Source: Nectonema munidae
Lineage: Eukaryota; Nematomorpha; Nectonematoida; Nectonematidae
Direction of reading: 5' to 3'
NCBI GenBank assembly: GCA_030549495.1
Contig: JAUIRK010000898.1
Span: 682,001 to 746,000, forward strand
Length of the DNA stretch: 64,000 nucleotides
The notes under the pieces were generated by a model. That model ran no database searches and was not told the DNA's origin. It saw nothing but the letters and a program-made list of their open reading frames with translations. Both the position numbers and the translations under genes were made by a program. Of this stretch, positions 12,152-38,212 are shown piece by piece (position 1 is the first letter of the stretch; every line of letters begins with the position of its first letter).

Positions 12152-12273
12152 CCCTTTGATGACCAACATTTTGAAGAGGATTCGTCTGCTTTCTTTTTCA
12201 ATGAAATTTTATATATTCAAAGCAGACGATTTTCATTTCTTGGGTCACTGGTGACCTACTGGTCCTCAAAGGG
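12152..12273. mobile_element. piggyBac-type MITE flanked by TTAA
   Basis: Terminal inverted repeats CCCTTTGATGACCA and TGGTCCTCAAAGGG are flanked directly by TTAA on both sides (12148-12151 and 12274-12277), the piggyBac signature. The 122-bp body holds the inverted words TCGTCTGCTTT and AAAGCAGACGA, so it can fold almost end to end. It shares these words with the element at 14154-14283. Confidence 0.85.
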
Positions 12274-12516
12274 TTAAATTAGATTGTAAATTTCAGAATA
12301 CATAACTCAATAGATGTCCTGTGGATTAATTTTTTAGAACTTGTTTACATTTTACTTATAACAATTTCCTACATTTCGACTCATATTATTACTCTCCCAG
12401 AAAGCCGTTTGTCTATGATGTTGCCTCTTTTCTTAAATTCCCAATCATCTTCAATACTTCCAAAAACCAATTGGAATTCTTCCCAATGACAGATTAAATT
12501 TAACTTCTATTTTTCA

Positions 12517-13480
12517 GGGGTGGGTCGATTTTAAATAATGACTATAATTCTGATTCTCAATATTTTTGATTACATTTTTGATTCCAATTTTTTCGTTTCT
12601 AAAATTCTGATTTTCAAAATATGATTCAAATTCTGATTATGATTAGAAAAAAAATTTTTATTCAAAATAATTACTATATTTATTAGTAAATATTTGGATT
12701 CATTTAATATTTATTACAAGTTTATAAACACAATACGGCTCCAAAACAAACATTATATTCGATTATTGAGAGTATTTTTCTTGATTACAATGAATAAACA
12801 TCTATTGTTCAAAGCGCTCATCTGATCGATAAGGACGGAATATCTTTCCTGCTATAGGAAAAACACGTTCTACTGGTGATGAGGAGGCAGGTATTAGATA
12901 TTTACATGCGAGTTTAGCTAGCTGTCCAAAGATAGATTGCCTTTATTTTTAGTAGCTTACAGGATCATCATCCGTGCTTTGGCATGATTCGCTAAAATAT
13001 CCAGTTTATTGTTTGTCATAGCTGTCAAACAATAAAGAACATGTATTCTCGACTTCTGGCTGTAGGAATGAAAGAGTTCCTCCTCGACACGTGATCTCTG
13101 TTCGCGAATTGTAACCTAATTGTGTTGCCTAGATAGGAAAAGTACTGTGAAACTCAGTTTTTAGTTTTTGACAAATCTCTTCTCGTTCTCGTGATGTACA
13201 CAAGTGAAGTTTCCAGCTAGGATTTAGTGTAGCAGTAAGATGAATGTGTCGTTGTTATAAAGAGCAAGTTGGTAGGCCGCAGACGTATCTACCGTTTTAA
13301 CTTGTTTGGACGTGAATTTTGATGCTAATTTCTTCATTGCTGTTTCTAAACCGCAATAACGTACCACAATACTTGATGTAGCACAAAAACCTTATGTCAG
13401 TTTACTGGCTTTCTCAAACGTTGTTAATATTTTTTCTAAATCTTTCAACATTGATATCTGTTATGCTGTCGGTTTATACT
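12517..13480 (-). pseudogene. hAT transposase relic, C-terminal dimerisation region
   Basis: The - strand translation of about 12910-12815 gives FGQLAKLACKYLIPASSSPV followed by ERVFPIAGKIFRPYRS. This is the hAT C-terminal dimerisation motif (LA..LL.IPASSSP.ERVFS.AG). Upstream sequence to about 13480 looks coding-derived but is too broken to read confidently. A hAT-like end, CAGGGGTGGGTCGATT, lies at 12517 downstream of the C-terminus, which fits a 3' terminal repeat. The matching end was not found; a possible weak partner lies around 15440. Not functional. Confidence 0.65.
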
Positions 13481-13661
13481 AATTTTCAATTTTGAAGAAA
13501 CCCGGGTCATATACAATCCTTAAGATACTTAATTTTACTCACATGACTAATGAAATGTCAAAGGATTGGCATTTTAGTTACAGAAGTACGATAAGCTACG
13601 ATATATTGATCGCACTAATGGTTAAAATGTTCAAAAGTACACTTAAATTTTATTTAATTTC

Positions 13662-13766
13662 CATTTGGTCGTCTGACTACAATACGTAGCAATTTAAAAT
13701 AATCATAAATTGCTTTTTTATATGGACAATTGTGAAGTTTTTGTGGTTCATGGATGAGAATAATAA
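13662..13766. repeat. Dispersed repeat, copy 2 of 2
   Basis: Near-identical direct copy of 10965-11069, starting CATTTGGTCGTCTGACTAC and ending at GAGAATAATAA. Confidence 0.75.
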
Positions 13767-13835
13767 TTAAATAAAAGCGTAAACGAAAAGTAACACTTTT
13801 CCTTTGCTTCACAATTTTTAAACTAGTCTGTCAGA

Positions 13836-15070
13836 TTATTTTACCATAATATTCTTAGAGCAGTGTGAACGTTTTCCTGAATGTATGCTTGCCAATTGAC
13901 TGTGATAGTTTGTGTAAGTACAGAGTGTTTGCCGTAATCTGAAAGATGTTCTTGGGTTGTATTGGATAAGAATTGGTAAGTGGTTCGAATTAAGGGAGTC
14001 TAATGTGTTCCGTGTGGTGTATTTGTTGAGGGTATTGGTAATAGTGGTTATGTCTGGTGAGGTAGATTGCCGGTCTTTGTTAGTGGGTTTTCGTGTAGGT
14101 GCTTTTGTATTGAGTATTGTGTGGTCTGAATTTTGAATTAAATTTGATATCAACCCATTTACGGCCAATGTTCCTATTTTGGAACATAAGTAATTTCATC
14201 TTCGTCTGCTTTTTTCAATGACTTTGAATATAAATCGTCTGCGTTTTTTTAGATATCGTCTGCTTTGCTTGGCCTTAAATGGGTTAAGGAGCCTCTATGG
14301 TCTACTATGGGCAAGAACTAAAGTTTTGAATGTGCGTTAAGTTTTAGAGATGTCAGATAGGTGAACGTGTTTGTGATGTCTGTGTCTTCAGTATAATAAT
14401 GAGGGTTTTTAGTGTTTCTTGGCGGAATATACATGTTTGTGATGTGTAGTGTCTTTTTAGATTGTATGTGTTTCTATTTTCTGTTGGTTGATGTGTGTTG
14501 GCATTTTTAGTGGGGTGAAAGTGATATCTTTATGAATGTAGATAAGTATTCCTCCTCTGTATTTCTATTTTAAGTTTATACAAAATGTTAATGTTTGGAT
14601 TTTTTTGTCGGATAGTTTGTTTTGTTTCTTGTATCGTAATGATGTGTATTTTGTGTTTTTGTGTTAGTTCTTCTATCTCGAGTCATTTTTTCGACAATCC
14701 GTTTATGTTGATTTGTACAATGTTCATTGTTTTGTGATGCTTATTTTTGAGTTGTGATTGGGTAGTTTGTTTATTTTTGTCGATAGGTTCTGTAATTTGT
14801 GTTATGTGTTTTCATTTTGTCTTTGCTATATTTGTTGAATAGGTATTTTCTTATTGCTTGTGTTTTGAGCATTTGCATTCATTGTGGTATTGCTTGATTG
14901 TAATTTGGCAATATTTTTGGTGTAACCAATGTGGTGTAGATGAGTTGCAGAGTAAAGAAGTATGACGGCTTGTAATTTGTTTGTTGCAGGTTTCACACAT
15001 CCATATTTTTGGCCCTGGATTTTTTCAACGTCCCCAGACAGAATAAATAGTACATCCAACCACTTAGCAA
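13836..15070 (-). pseudogene. LINE 5' region: zinc finger plus AP endonuclease, broken
   Basis: The - strand starts (about 15055-14880) with a cysteine/histidine pattern CETCNKQITSRHTSLLCN ... HWLHQKYC ... CKCSKH, similar to PHD-like fingers seen at the front of some LINE proteins. Next, near 14730, comes MNIVQININGLSKK, then EIEELTQKHKIHIITIQETK, the first blocks of an apurinic-type endonuclease. Then at 14168-13836 comes KDRQSTSPDITTIT ... TLDSLNSNHLPILI, its C-terminal SDHxPI block. At least one in-frame stop is present. The TTAA-type MITE at 14154-14283 sits inside it. Reverse transcriptase is not attached. Most like the I/Jockey group. Confidence 0.65.
14154..14283. mobile_element. piggyBac-type MITE inside LINE
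   Basis: The ends are CCCATTTACGGCCAA and, inverted, TGGCCTTAAATGGG. The right flank is TTAA (14284-14287); the left flank is TCAA (14150-14153), one change from TTAA. The interior shares TTCGTCTGCTTTTTTCAATG with the MITE at 12152-12273, so both belong to one non-autonomous family. It interrupts the LINE endonuclease region and is therefore younger. Confidence 0.75.
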
Positions 15071-15686
15071 GGATTGAAGGGTAGATAGCCGAAAAAGCAG
15101 TGGTTTCGGATTTTAGGAGACAGGATGATTTGTCTCCAATTTGTTTCGAAGGTACGAAAGCATTCCAACCACGTGCAGGCTAGGGAGATTTGGAACAGCT
15201 AAATTCTTTCTTCTTTATGGGTGCCAAATATGAATTAATTTTATAAATAAATGAAAAATGTTAAATTATCCTATGTGCCCTTACTGGGACACCCTGATTA
15301 TAAACTGTCGAGATTTTACAACTAAATAAGATTAAATATCAAAGATTACATTTTTTTATTTGAATGATTTAGTATTTTTTCCACTCGGAATACGAAGATC
15401 CATGCTAATTTTTAGGTATCGAATCGTATTGAAAGAATTGACCACCATTTCAGATTCCTTAATTAATTGACGCGGATTCAAGAATTTGGATGATTCTAAT
15501 TTTGCAAAACTTGCTATTATTTTTTTATTTTTTGAAATTTACTTATATTTAAGATTTTATTTTTTATCAATGTTACAAGACCTGCATGTTAATAGTATTT
15601 ATATATTAATCATTAATTTTTTAATATGTGTTGTGCACACATTTTGAGCGAGCATATATATATTCCTTAAACACTCTTATATTTAG

Positions 15687-31137
<15,451 letters not shown>

Positions 31138-31207
31138 GAGTACTTTATGCACACCGTCTTTATTTGTCTGACCAATTTCCTGAATACTGATATTAAAATT
31201 GAAAAAG

Positions 31208-31213
31208 AATAAA
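31208..31213 (+). terminator. Polyadenylation signal of CDC7
   Basis: AATAAA lies 71 bases after the CDC7 stop codon, within AGAATAAATAAATAT. The position fits a 3' end for this gene. Confidence 0.6.
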
Positions 31214-31924
31214 TAAATATATTTGTAAAAAAAAGTAACAATTTTATATTTTTTTTATTTTCAGATGCTAAGTAACAGAGCTTAAAATATCTTTGTGTTT
31301 TATCCTTAATCACAGAGACATAATTTATGCGTTGTATGTCACGCATACCCCGCATTCTACTTCCTTCGGTTCCTCCCCTTTTTATTTTCCACAACTTCCT
31401 ATTTTTTTGTTTTGCATATAATTATTTTTATTAGCTAAATTAATATTTCTGATTCACTTTTTAATGAGTGGCTGATTTCTTTTGTTGAAGTTGTATGCAG
31501 AAATTTATTTTTGCATTGCATTGACACTGTGAAGTAACTTACTCCTTACACCAAGGGCGCACATCCGATTTTATCAGAAAAAAACTTTTTAACTGGGATT
31601 GGTTGACAAAAATTCAAGCTGAATATATGTTCATATCACTTGATAAGTTATAATAAAATACAAGATACTGATAAAAAAGCTTAAGATCATTAAGAAGATT
31701 CTTAATTACAATGTTTTTCGATCTATTACGTTGTTGTTGCATTTAATTTTGTCGTTATTACTTTTTGATTTTAATCGTCTTCTTTTTCAAATCTTAATTT
31801 TTTGATTGCTCTCTTCTTTCTATTATTCGTCTGCTTCACAAGTTTCTTGAATTTTTAATCCCCTTCTTCTTTTTATACTTAGTGTAAACAAACAAATGTT
31901 GAACTTTTACCTAATGTCTAGATG
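31214..31924. other. Intergenic, 3' of CDC7
   Basis: No gene recognised. GGGCGCACATCC at about 31556 resembles the hAT-like CAGGGGTGCACATCC word found near 34820, 37405 and 59144. Confidence 0.35.
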
Positions 31925-32335
31925 AGATATTGAGAATGAAAATACAACAACTATTAGAAAAACACCTGAATTAAGAAAACGTGCAATTGGTTTTGCATTG
32001 AATGGCACCGGGAATACAACCATTGCAATAATTCTTGGATTATTATTTAAAAAACATTTGCCACAATTGTAAAAAAGTTTTATACTACAGGTCAGGTAGA
32101 GGTATCGAAAAGAGGAGGAAATTACCGTGGAAAATTATTGAATTATCAAAAAGAAGAGATTCGCAAGTGGGTAGATGAAAATTGTTTATTGACACTTGCA
32201 GAACTAGTTAACCATGTTAAGAATACATATTGACTGTTCAAAATCTTGCATTGATCTTCGCAACTTTCACTACACTATTAAAAAAGTATTGCCAATCTCA
32301 GCATGTCGTAACAATGATAAGACGATTTAAATTAG
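31925..32335 (+). pseudogene. Tc1/mariner-type transposase N-terminal fragment
   Basis: The + strand, with frame changes, reads LRKRAIGFALNGTGNTTIAI, then IVKKFYTTGQVEVSKRGGNY, then RGKLLNYQKEEIRKWVDENC and LLTLAELVNHVKN. This matches the paired helix-turn-helix DNA-binding half of IS630/Tc1/mariner transposases (R..AI.L...G.....IA..L......V..I...F..TG.V......G). The catalytic half is missing. The piece ends abruptly where the reversed 2.3-3.3 kb repeat begins at 32336. Confidence 0.5.
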
Positions 32336-33000
32336 GTTATTTTTTGATTTGAACATTTTTCGATTCTTTGATTACAGAATTTTATTTTGATTATTTGACA
32401 AATATATTATTTAAAATCGTGCAAATTGCAAAATATAACTAATAACTTTTGTAACATCGTATGAGGTATATCAAATCTTACATCTAGCAAAATATGAACA
32501 GAAAGTTGAATATTTTTTAAATTTTAAAGAATATTTTTCGCTTTTTTGATTACACAATTTTATTTTGATTATTTGACAAATATATCATTTAAAATAACTT
32601 TTATAACATCCTCTCCCCGAATGAGGTATATCAAATCTTAAATCTAGCAAAATATGAAAAGAAAGTTGAACATGGTCTCCCTAGTCATTTATACATGGAA
32701 TAGAAACCATCGTAGTATATAGGTTGGAGATGAACCATTGTAGTATGGTTGGAGATGATATATATAATGCCTCAAATCTTACATCTAGCAAAATATGAAC
32801 AGAGAGTTGAACATTGTCTCATTAGTCATTTGTAAATGAAATAGAACCATTGTAGTATACAGTTTGGAGATGAATCATCGTAGTATACAGTTTGAAGATA
32901 TTTAAAATAACTTTTCTAACATCGTCTCCCCGAATGAAGACACGGGAAGGCCTAGTTTGTACATGGAATAGAAACCATCGTGTATACAGGTTGGAGATGA
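32336..33000 (-). repeat. Reversed relative of the 2.3-3.3 kb repeat
   Basis: TTTTTTGATTTGAACATTTT starting at 32340 and the following text match the right hairpin arm at 3213-3313. Further right, repeated ACCATCGTAGTATA-TAGGTTGGAGATGA words are the reverse complement of the 28-bp unit at 2345-2490. CGTCTCCCCGAATGA at about 32925 matches the complement of TTATTCGGGGAGACGATG near 2572. The two family members lie on opposite sides of CDC7 in opposite orientation. Confidence 0.75.
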
Positions 33001-33002
33001 TA

Positions 33003-33440
33003 TTATTTAAATAAAAAGTTCCTTTTTGAGATGAGCTGTCATGTATAAATTAATTTTTTGACAGGTTTGATTTAAAAAAAATAGACATCACCACTGAATT
33101 CAGCATAGTTGGAAATCGTTATATATGTGTTAACTTTATATAATTATTTAAATAAAAAGTTCCTTTTTGAGATCAGCTTTCAAATATAATTCAATTTTTT
33201 GACAGGTTTAAATTTGATTAAAAAAAATGGACATCACTGAATTCATTATACTTGAGAATTTATATAATTATATTTAAATAAAAAGTTCCTTTTTGAGATG
33301 AGCTGTGATATATGAATCAATTTTTTGACAGGTTTGATTAAATGATTAAAAAAAATGGACATCACAACTGAGTTCAGCATATTTGAAAATGGGTATATAT
33401 GTGTAAAGAAACTTTATATAATTATAATATAAAGTTCCTT
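33003..33440. repeat. Tandem repeat of 125-142 bp, about 3 copies
   Basis: ATAAAAAGTTCCTTTTTGAG begins at 33011, 33153 and 33278, with a partial fourth at about 33428. Each unit also has TTTTTTGACAGGTTTGATT and GGACATCAC..TGAATTCA. No frame runs through it. Confidence 0.8.
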
Positions 33441-33583
33441 CCAGCACTTGGGCGGACAAATTTAGCCCAGCACTAATAGTGTTTAGCTACACTCCAAGAA
33501 CACCTATTGGTTTTCTATGTTTATATAATTGCCCTGGAGCTGAAAGTGTTTTTTTCTGGTAGATCTCGAAGTAATAATCAAGA

Positions 33584-34500
33584 CTAATCATAGTTAAATA
33601 TGTCATTTAGTGAGTAGTTATTGTAAATTTCAGAGATTCGATTTTTAAAGTTGTTATCAGTGTCTATATCCATGCTATTGTTTTGTCCACAGAGTTTATG
33701 CATTGACTGTATAACATCAGTGTCATTTGTCCAATCATCTATTCCAGGGGTTCTCAACCTTTTTTTTAAATGTATCGCTAGCATAGCTAAAAAAAATTTG
33801 TGTACCCTTTAAATTTCCAAAATAACACTAAGAAAATTTTTTATGCTTTTTAATAAATAAATTTGATACATAGTGCATAATGGTACAGCGCAATAATAAC
33901 CGTTGTAGATAAAAAAGATATTTATTCACTGATAAGCAAAACTAAAAATACTAAGCTAATGAGATGGTTGAGCTAGTGGGAGAGAAACAAGAGTGGTCGG
34001 AAATTTAGGAATAAAAGAGAAAAACATTGAAACGACTAGTTCTAATAACATCGGATCCACATACATCAAGAGCTTTTGACAGCTATTTTCTAAAAAAAAA
34101 ACAATTGATATTTATTCTTACATTGGTGAGAAAGACAGAGAGAGAAAGAGATGAGAAAATCTGTCAAAAGTGCTTAATTTGTTTCCGCGATGTTTTGAAT
34201 GTACTCTCCGATCTTTTGTATGTTACGTTTGACATTAACAGATTGTAATAATAAAAAATAAATCCTACTATTTTCCTTAAAATAAATGTACCCTCTTAGG
34301 AGTGTAAATGTACCACTGGTGGTACATGTACCCCAAGTTGGGAACCCCTGATCTATTCGATACTTTGACCAAAAAATATATAAGTAGCCAGGGCTTTGTT
34401 TTCTTCAAACACACTCCATGGACTCTATCCTTTCTATCAATTTTAAAAAAACTATTTACTATCGAAGATGAGAGATGGATGGTGGTTTTTTTCTAGTGGT
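33584..34500 (-). pseudogene. Possible pogo/Tigger transposase tail split by a MITE
   Basis: On the - strand, frame VIQSMHKLCGQNNSMDID (33700-33640) resembles the pogo/Tigger C-terminal I..SFK.CGI.N.MDG.ED motif and continues to a stop at 33584. The same frame is open on the far side of the 33745-34350 MITE (SKYRIDDW spans the insertion site). So the MITE entered this sequence after it existed. Little else of the protein is readable. Family assignment is tentative. Confidence 0.35.
33745..34350. mobile_element. hAT-type MITE, perfect 8-bp duplication
   Basis: The ends are CAGGGGTTCTCAACC and, inverted, GTTGGGAACCCCTG. The flanking ATCTATTC at 33737-33744 and 34351-34358 is identical, so insertion is fairly recent. 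Internal words such as TGTACC repeat near both ends. No transposase inside. Confidence 0.92.
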
Positions 34501-34550
34501 CATGGAAGATTCTTCATATCATATTTTTTCCACTGTCTTTTATTCATAGA

Positions 34551-34821
34551 CCAATGTGTACCTCCCCCCCTTAATATAGAGTATTTTACGTTTATTTTTT
34601 CTTTAAATTTGCTTCGATGAGTACGAGAGAATGTCATCCAGCCCTTAACATATGTCTTATAAGACCATGAACTTTCACCAGGGGAACCTTATAACCAATG
34701 TACCCCCCCCTTAATATAGAGTATTTTACGTTTATTTTTTCTTTAAATTTGCTTCGATGAGTACGAGAGAATGTCATCCAGCCCTTCACATCATCGTCTT
34801 ATATAGACCATGAACTTTCAA
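34551..34821. repeat. Direct duplication of about 125 bp
   Basis: 34551-34673 and 34695-34821 both read CCAATGT..ACC(C)n then TTAATATAGAGTATTTTACG and continue to CCATGAACTTTCA. They are nearly identical. Confidence 0.8.
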
Positions 34822-34822
34822 G

Positions 34823-34920
34823 CCAGGGGCGTACATCCGGGGGGGGCGACCCCCCCCCCCCCCAATGTGTTTTTAGGGGGGCGAAAATGACCTTCGCCCC
34901 CCCCCCCCCCCCCCCCCCCA
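34823..34920. repeat. hAT-like end with G/C homopolymer runs
   Basis: CAGGGGCGTACATCC opens a stretch with C-runs of about 15 and 22 bases and G-runs of up to 8. Related words occur at 37405 (inverted) and 59144. The other end of the element was not found. Confidence 0.45.
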
Positions 34921-35270
34921 ATAATTTTCTATAAGTAAGAGTTGCTGCTTGTTTATAAAACATGTATGATGATCGCATAGAAGGAATGCAGACTTTCGAA
35001 TCAATCAAACATCGTGCCAAGCTGCTCTTAAATTCCTATCGAACATATTTTACAGACGATGTGTCAGAGCTATATAATAATAATCCATTGCTTCAATATG
35101 CACACAGGTCACAGAGCAAACACATGTTGATGATCCACTAGATTTTCTAATCTTCTGTCACAGTGATTCTATTTCTCTTTCTGTCTCCTCTGTTTTTCTC
35201 TTGCATCTCTATTTCATTCAAGCCCTCTTCTCTTGTTAAGCTCTCCTATCTCATTCAGTTCTCTTCTCTC

Positions 35271-35472
35271 CAGTGAGGTAGCTAGGATGGGTATGAGGGG
35301 CCGTGCCCACTCTCCTATGTACCGCATGGTGCCGCCATGCATCTTATGCGATATCGGTTTGTGAAAATTTCTCCAATGAAAGGATCAAGAAAGTATACAA
35401 AATGTTGCTCACGTTTTTTGTTTTTAAATTGCCCCCCCCCCCCCTATCAACTTTTTTCTAGTTACACCACTG
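35271..35472. mobile_element. Short hAT-type MITE
   Basis: The ends are CAGTGAGGTAGCTAG and, inverted, CTAGTTACACCACTG. The flanks CTTCTCTC and CTTCTATC match at 7 of 8 positions. The 202-bp body contains a C-run of 14. Confidence 0.75.
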
Positions 35473-35978
35473 CTTCTATCTAATTTGTATTTAGAGTTAA
35501 ATTAAAATAGTTTTCAATCGTTACAATTTTATATCAATGAATATTGTTAGACTTGCGCTAAGATTTTTTTTTCAACAAAGGTCATTTAATCTTTATCACT
35601 ACGTTTGTTACATTTTGTAACATTTGAAAAATTTAATTTTTTCAAGTCAAGAAATTTTTTTATAGCTATTTGGGAATGAATATTTTGACTAGCTATTCGG
35701 TTTAAAAGCAAAAATACACTATTTGCTTAATATTTGAGCAGAGATTTTTTATAATGTTCGATTGTTAAATTTTGTAAGTAACACTACATAATCAAATCAC
35801 TTTTTTTAAAAAAAATTTGTTGATTATTATAATAAAAATATAATATCGAAACAAAATGTTTCAGTTGTTAAAAATGTACTTGATCTATTCATGACAGCTG
35901 TCAGAATTTTATTTGTAGACAGAAATATTCAAAAAAACGTGATGATATTCTTTTTTCGTATACTTTGATTTATGTTAA

Positions 35979-36289
35979 TTTGGTCCTCGGACATTTCGCC
36001 CTATTATTTTCATAAGATAGTTCGTCCCATAGACAATTCGCCCCATTATTTTCATAAGACATTTTGTTTCATGGACAATTCGCCCCGTTATTTTCATAAG
36101 ACATTTTGTCTCATGGACAATTCTAAAAAATTAAGAGATAAAATGATTAATTGGAAATAATTTAATAGAGATAAAATAAACAATATAAATTTTTTTAATA
36201 ATTTTACACATATAATAAGCAAAGATGGATGAAACAAATAGCCTATGAGACAATTTGTCCAAGGCGCAAAATGTCTGTCGACCGTTAGT
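35979..36289. repeat. Foldback repeat with 45-bp tandem units
   Basis: Three units of ACAATTCGCCCC.TTATTTTC then ATAAGACATTTTGT occur at about 35990-36125. The right part (36238-36285) carries the complement of these words (GAGACAATTTGTCCAAGGCG, then CAAAATGTC). This suggests a non-autonomous element with inverted ends GGTCC..GGACATTTCG and its complement. The 62-codon frame over the units is a by-product of the 45-bp period. Confidence 0.55.
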
Positions 36290-36518
36290 TTAAATAATTT
36301 TTTAATTATAAGGGCTACTTATATAGCTACTTAAATGTTGGCTTTTGCTGCTTATAAAAACTTAAAAATATTAAATAAACTCTAATTCTTTATGCCTCCT
36401 ATTATTTTGAAATTATTCTGAGAACAGACGGTTCCATTTTAAAATTGCTTTATTTGTTTATTTTGTTTCTTTTCTCTCTTATGTTAATTATGTAGCAAAT
36501 TTTTCTATTTTAAGTAAA

Positions 36519-36692
36519 AGGTAAGGTTCAGCGGGTCTATTTTCATTGACAAGGCACTGATGTACTGCTTATGTCAAACTATGAACAAATTCGTTCAAAT
36601 TGGAAGTATCGATGAGGAATCGAATCCAGAGGCTTCCGTGCTGAGTCCATAATCTCAACCAACCGCCATGCCACCCATAGAGTATGCTGCAG
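36519..36692 (-). mobile_element. tRNA-derived SINE (family 2)
   Basis: On the - strand the head reads TGGCGGTTGGTTGAGATTAT, then GCCTCTGGATTCGATTCCTC with a B-box-like GGATTCGATTCC. The tail region with AAGCAGTACATCAGTGCCTT matches the copies at 16207-16285 and 39972-40117. Confidence 0.7.
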
Positions 36693-37651
36693 GGGGGTAC
36701 GTCAAATTAGTTTTCAAAAAACTTAAGTTATGCTCTAAAATTTTTTAGTTGCTCTAAGCTTTTTTAACTTTTTCTGATAGACTTTTTTTCCTTAAAAGTT
36801 ATTATAAAAGGCAAATCATTGCAAAATGTTAAGTTATTTTACTTTTTGTAGCTTGTATCAATTTAGCTTTTAAACTATTTTTGAATGATGCTGAGTAAAA
36901 TGAAATAATGCGATCTTAATTTTTTGTTTGCACAATTATAACTTCATTTTATACCCTTGCCCCTTAATCAATCACATTTTTCATATAAACATCGCAGGGT
37001 GTCTAGTAGACTCTTTGTCTTTAGACTAAATTCACTCATAAAACTATCTAACCTTCAGTTATTTGTTTTCTCTATGAATCAAATATCCTTTCATCAATTC
37101 CTGGTAGACTACTTTATTTTTCAAATGAAAAGCCTATTCCACCCCCTAACAATTTTGGATTTTTTTAAACTAGTCTATATTCTGCAAACTTAATTAAAAT
37201 ATTTTCGTTGGAAGTATAGTATTTAAATTCACTAATTTTGTAAAAAAATATAAAGTAATCTTATAAATTTAGGTATGCCCTGAATACACTCTATTTTAAA
37301 GGATTGCTTGAATATTTGGTCTCCCGTGGTATTTCCAGACCACTAGTTTTGAAAATTGCAACAAAAAAATTTCGCCCCCAATAATTTTGAGGATGTGCAC
37401 CTCTGTTTCAAGCGTTTATATATTTGGCACTGATTGATAGGTTTTATTGATTTACATGAAAAAATAAAGAAGCCGATCAGATTTGAAATCAATTATTAGT
37501 GGTTCACTAATTTAGTGGGTTCACACGAGAATTTTGTAAAAATAATAAATATTTTAGGAAAAAAGAATGACCACCATGTCCGCGAAGTATTAAAAATAAG
37601 CTGTCACATATGGGATTAAATTATTTTTTGACCAAAAACAGTAAAAATTTT
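36693..37651. other. Intergenic, AT-rich
   Basis: 37370-37410 contains an inverted hAT-like word (GGATGTGCACCTCTG preceded by CGCCCCCAATAATTTTGA). The 78-codon + frame at 36957-37193 has no recognised domain. Confidence 0.35.
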
Positions 37652-38212
37652 TTATTCAAAATTATTTAATTTTATTGTGTCTAATCTGAATATGGTATTA
37701 TAATACCTATGAACATGCATTCTATGAAAATTTGTATTGCCCCAAAGTCCACGACGATACTTCATATCAGGAAATACATTTGATAATGATTTTTCCACTG
37801 CCACTACGTAAGCATCACATATATATGAAGAAAGAATGGGACGCCCAATAATTGTAAAATCTTGACTTCCAACCATTAGGATTTTTTCTAAACGAACCTT
37901 TTCTCCAACTTCAATTGGCAGGTAACCAGAAGTAGAAAATAAATCACCACTACTAAGTTTAAAAGAGGAACTTTGAAACTTAAACACAATAAATAATCTT
38001 CCGTGAGATTGATCACATATTGAACTTTGAACATAGTTTAGGATATTTTTTCTTTTTTGGTTTATAAATTCTATATCTTTATCTTCATTTAAATCATTTT
38101 GAATTAATTTTTTTTCAAAAGGAGGAATAAATTTTACATGTTTATATTTGTATCGATACGATCTTTTAAAGAATTTGATTATAGGTTCGCAATAAGAAAT
38201 TAAAAACTTCAT
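37652..38212 (-). CDS. MRPL21: Mitochondrial ribosomal protein bL21m
   Basis: This 186-residue intronless frame encodes a likely mitochondrial large-subunit ribosomal protein of the bL21 family, which binds 23S-type rRNA. Residues 1-70 are basic and divergent, as expected for a targeting region. The bL21 core follows at about residue 72: RLFIVFKFQSSSFKLSSGDL, a GEKVRLEKILMVGSQDFTII stretch, then GRPILSSYICDAYVVAVEK. It compares directly with human MRPL21 (FVVVHFASRQWKV..., [25 protein letters not shown]). The usual FRKRKNF..K segment reads MKYRRGLWGNTNFHRMHVHR and the end is RLDTIKL, like the LRI..I ending. A TTTATT on the + strand just past the stop gives AATAAA on the coding strand. The start is the first Met of the frame. 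A processed copy is possible because no intron is seen, but the frame is intact. Confidence 0.85.
   Translation of the reverse strand: MKFLISYCEPIIKFFKRSYRYKYKHVKFIPPFEKKLIQNDLNEDKDIEFINQKRKNILNYVQSSICDQSHGRLFIVFKFQSSSFKLSSGDLFSTSGYLPIEVGEKVRLEKILMVGSQDFTIIGRPILSSYICDAYVVAVEKSLSNVFPDMKYRRGLWGNTNFHRMHVHRYYNTIFRLDTIKLNNFE

Noticed and set aside
34799-35020. Gly-rich - strand frame
   Set aside because: Created by C/G homopolymer runs.
35972-36160. Repetitive protein frame with YFHKTFC units
   Set aside because: It is a consequence of the 45-bp DNA tandem period in a foldback-like repeat, with no start context or family.
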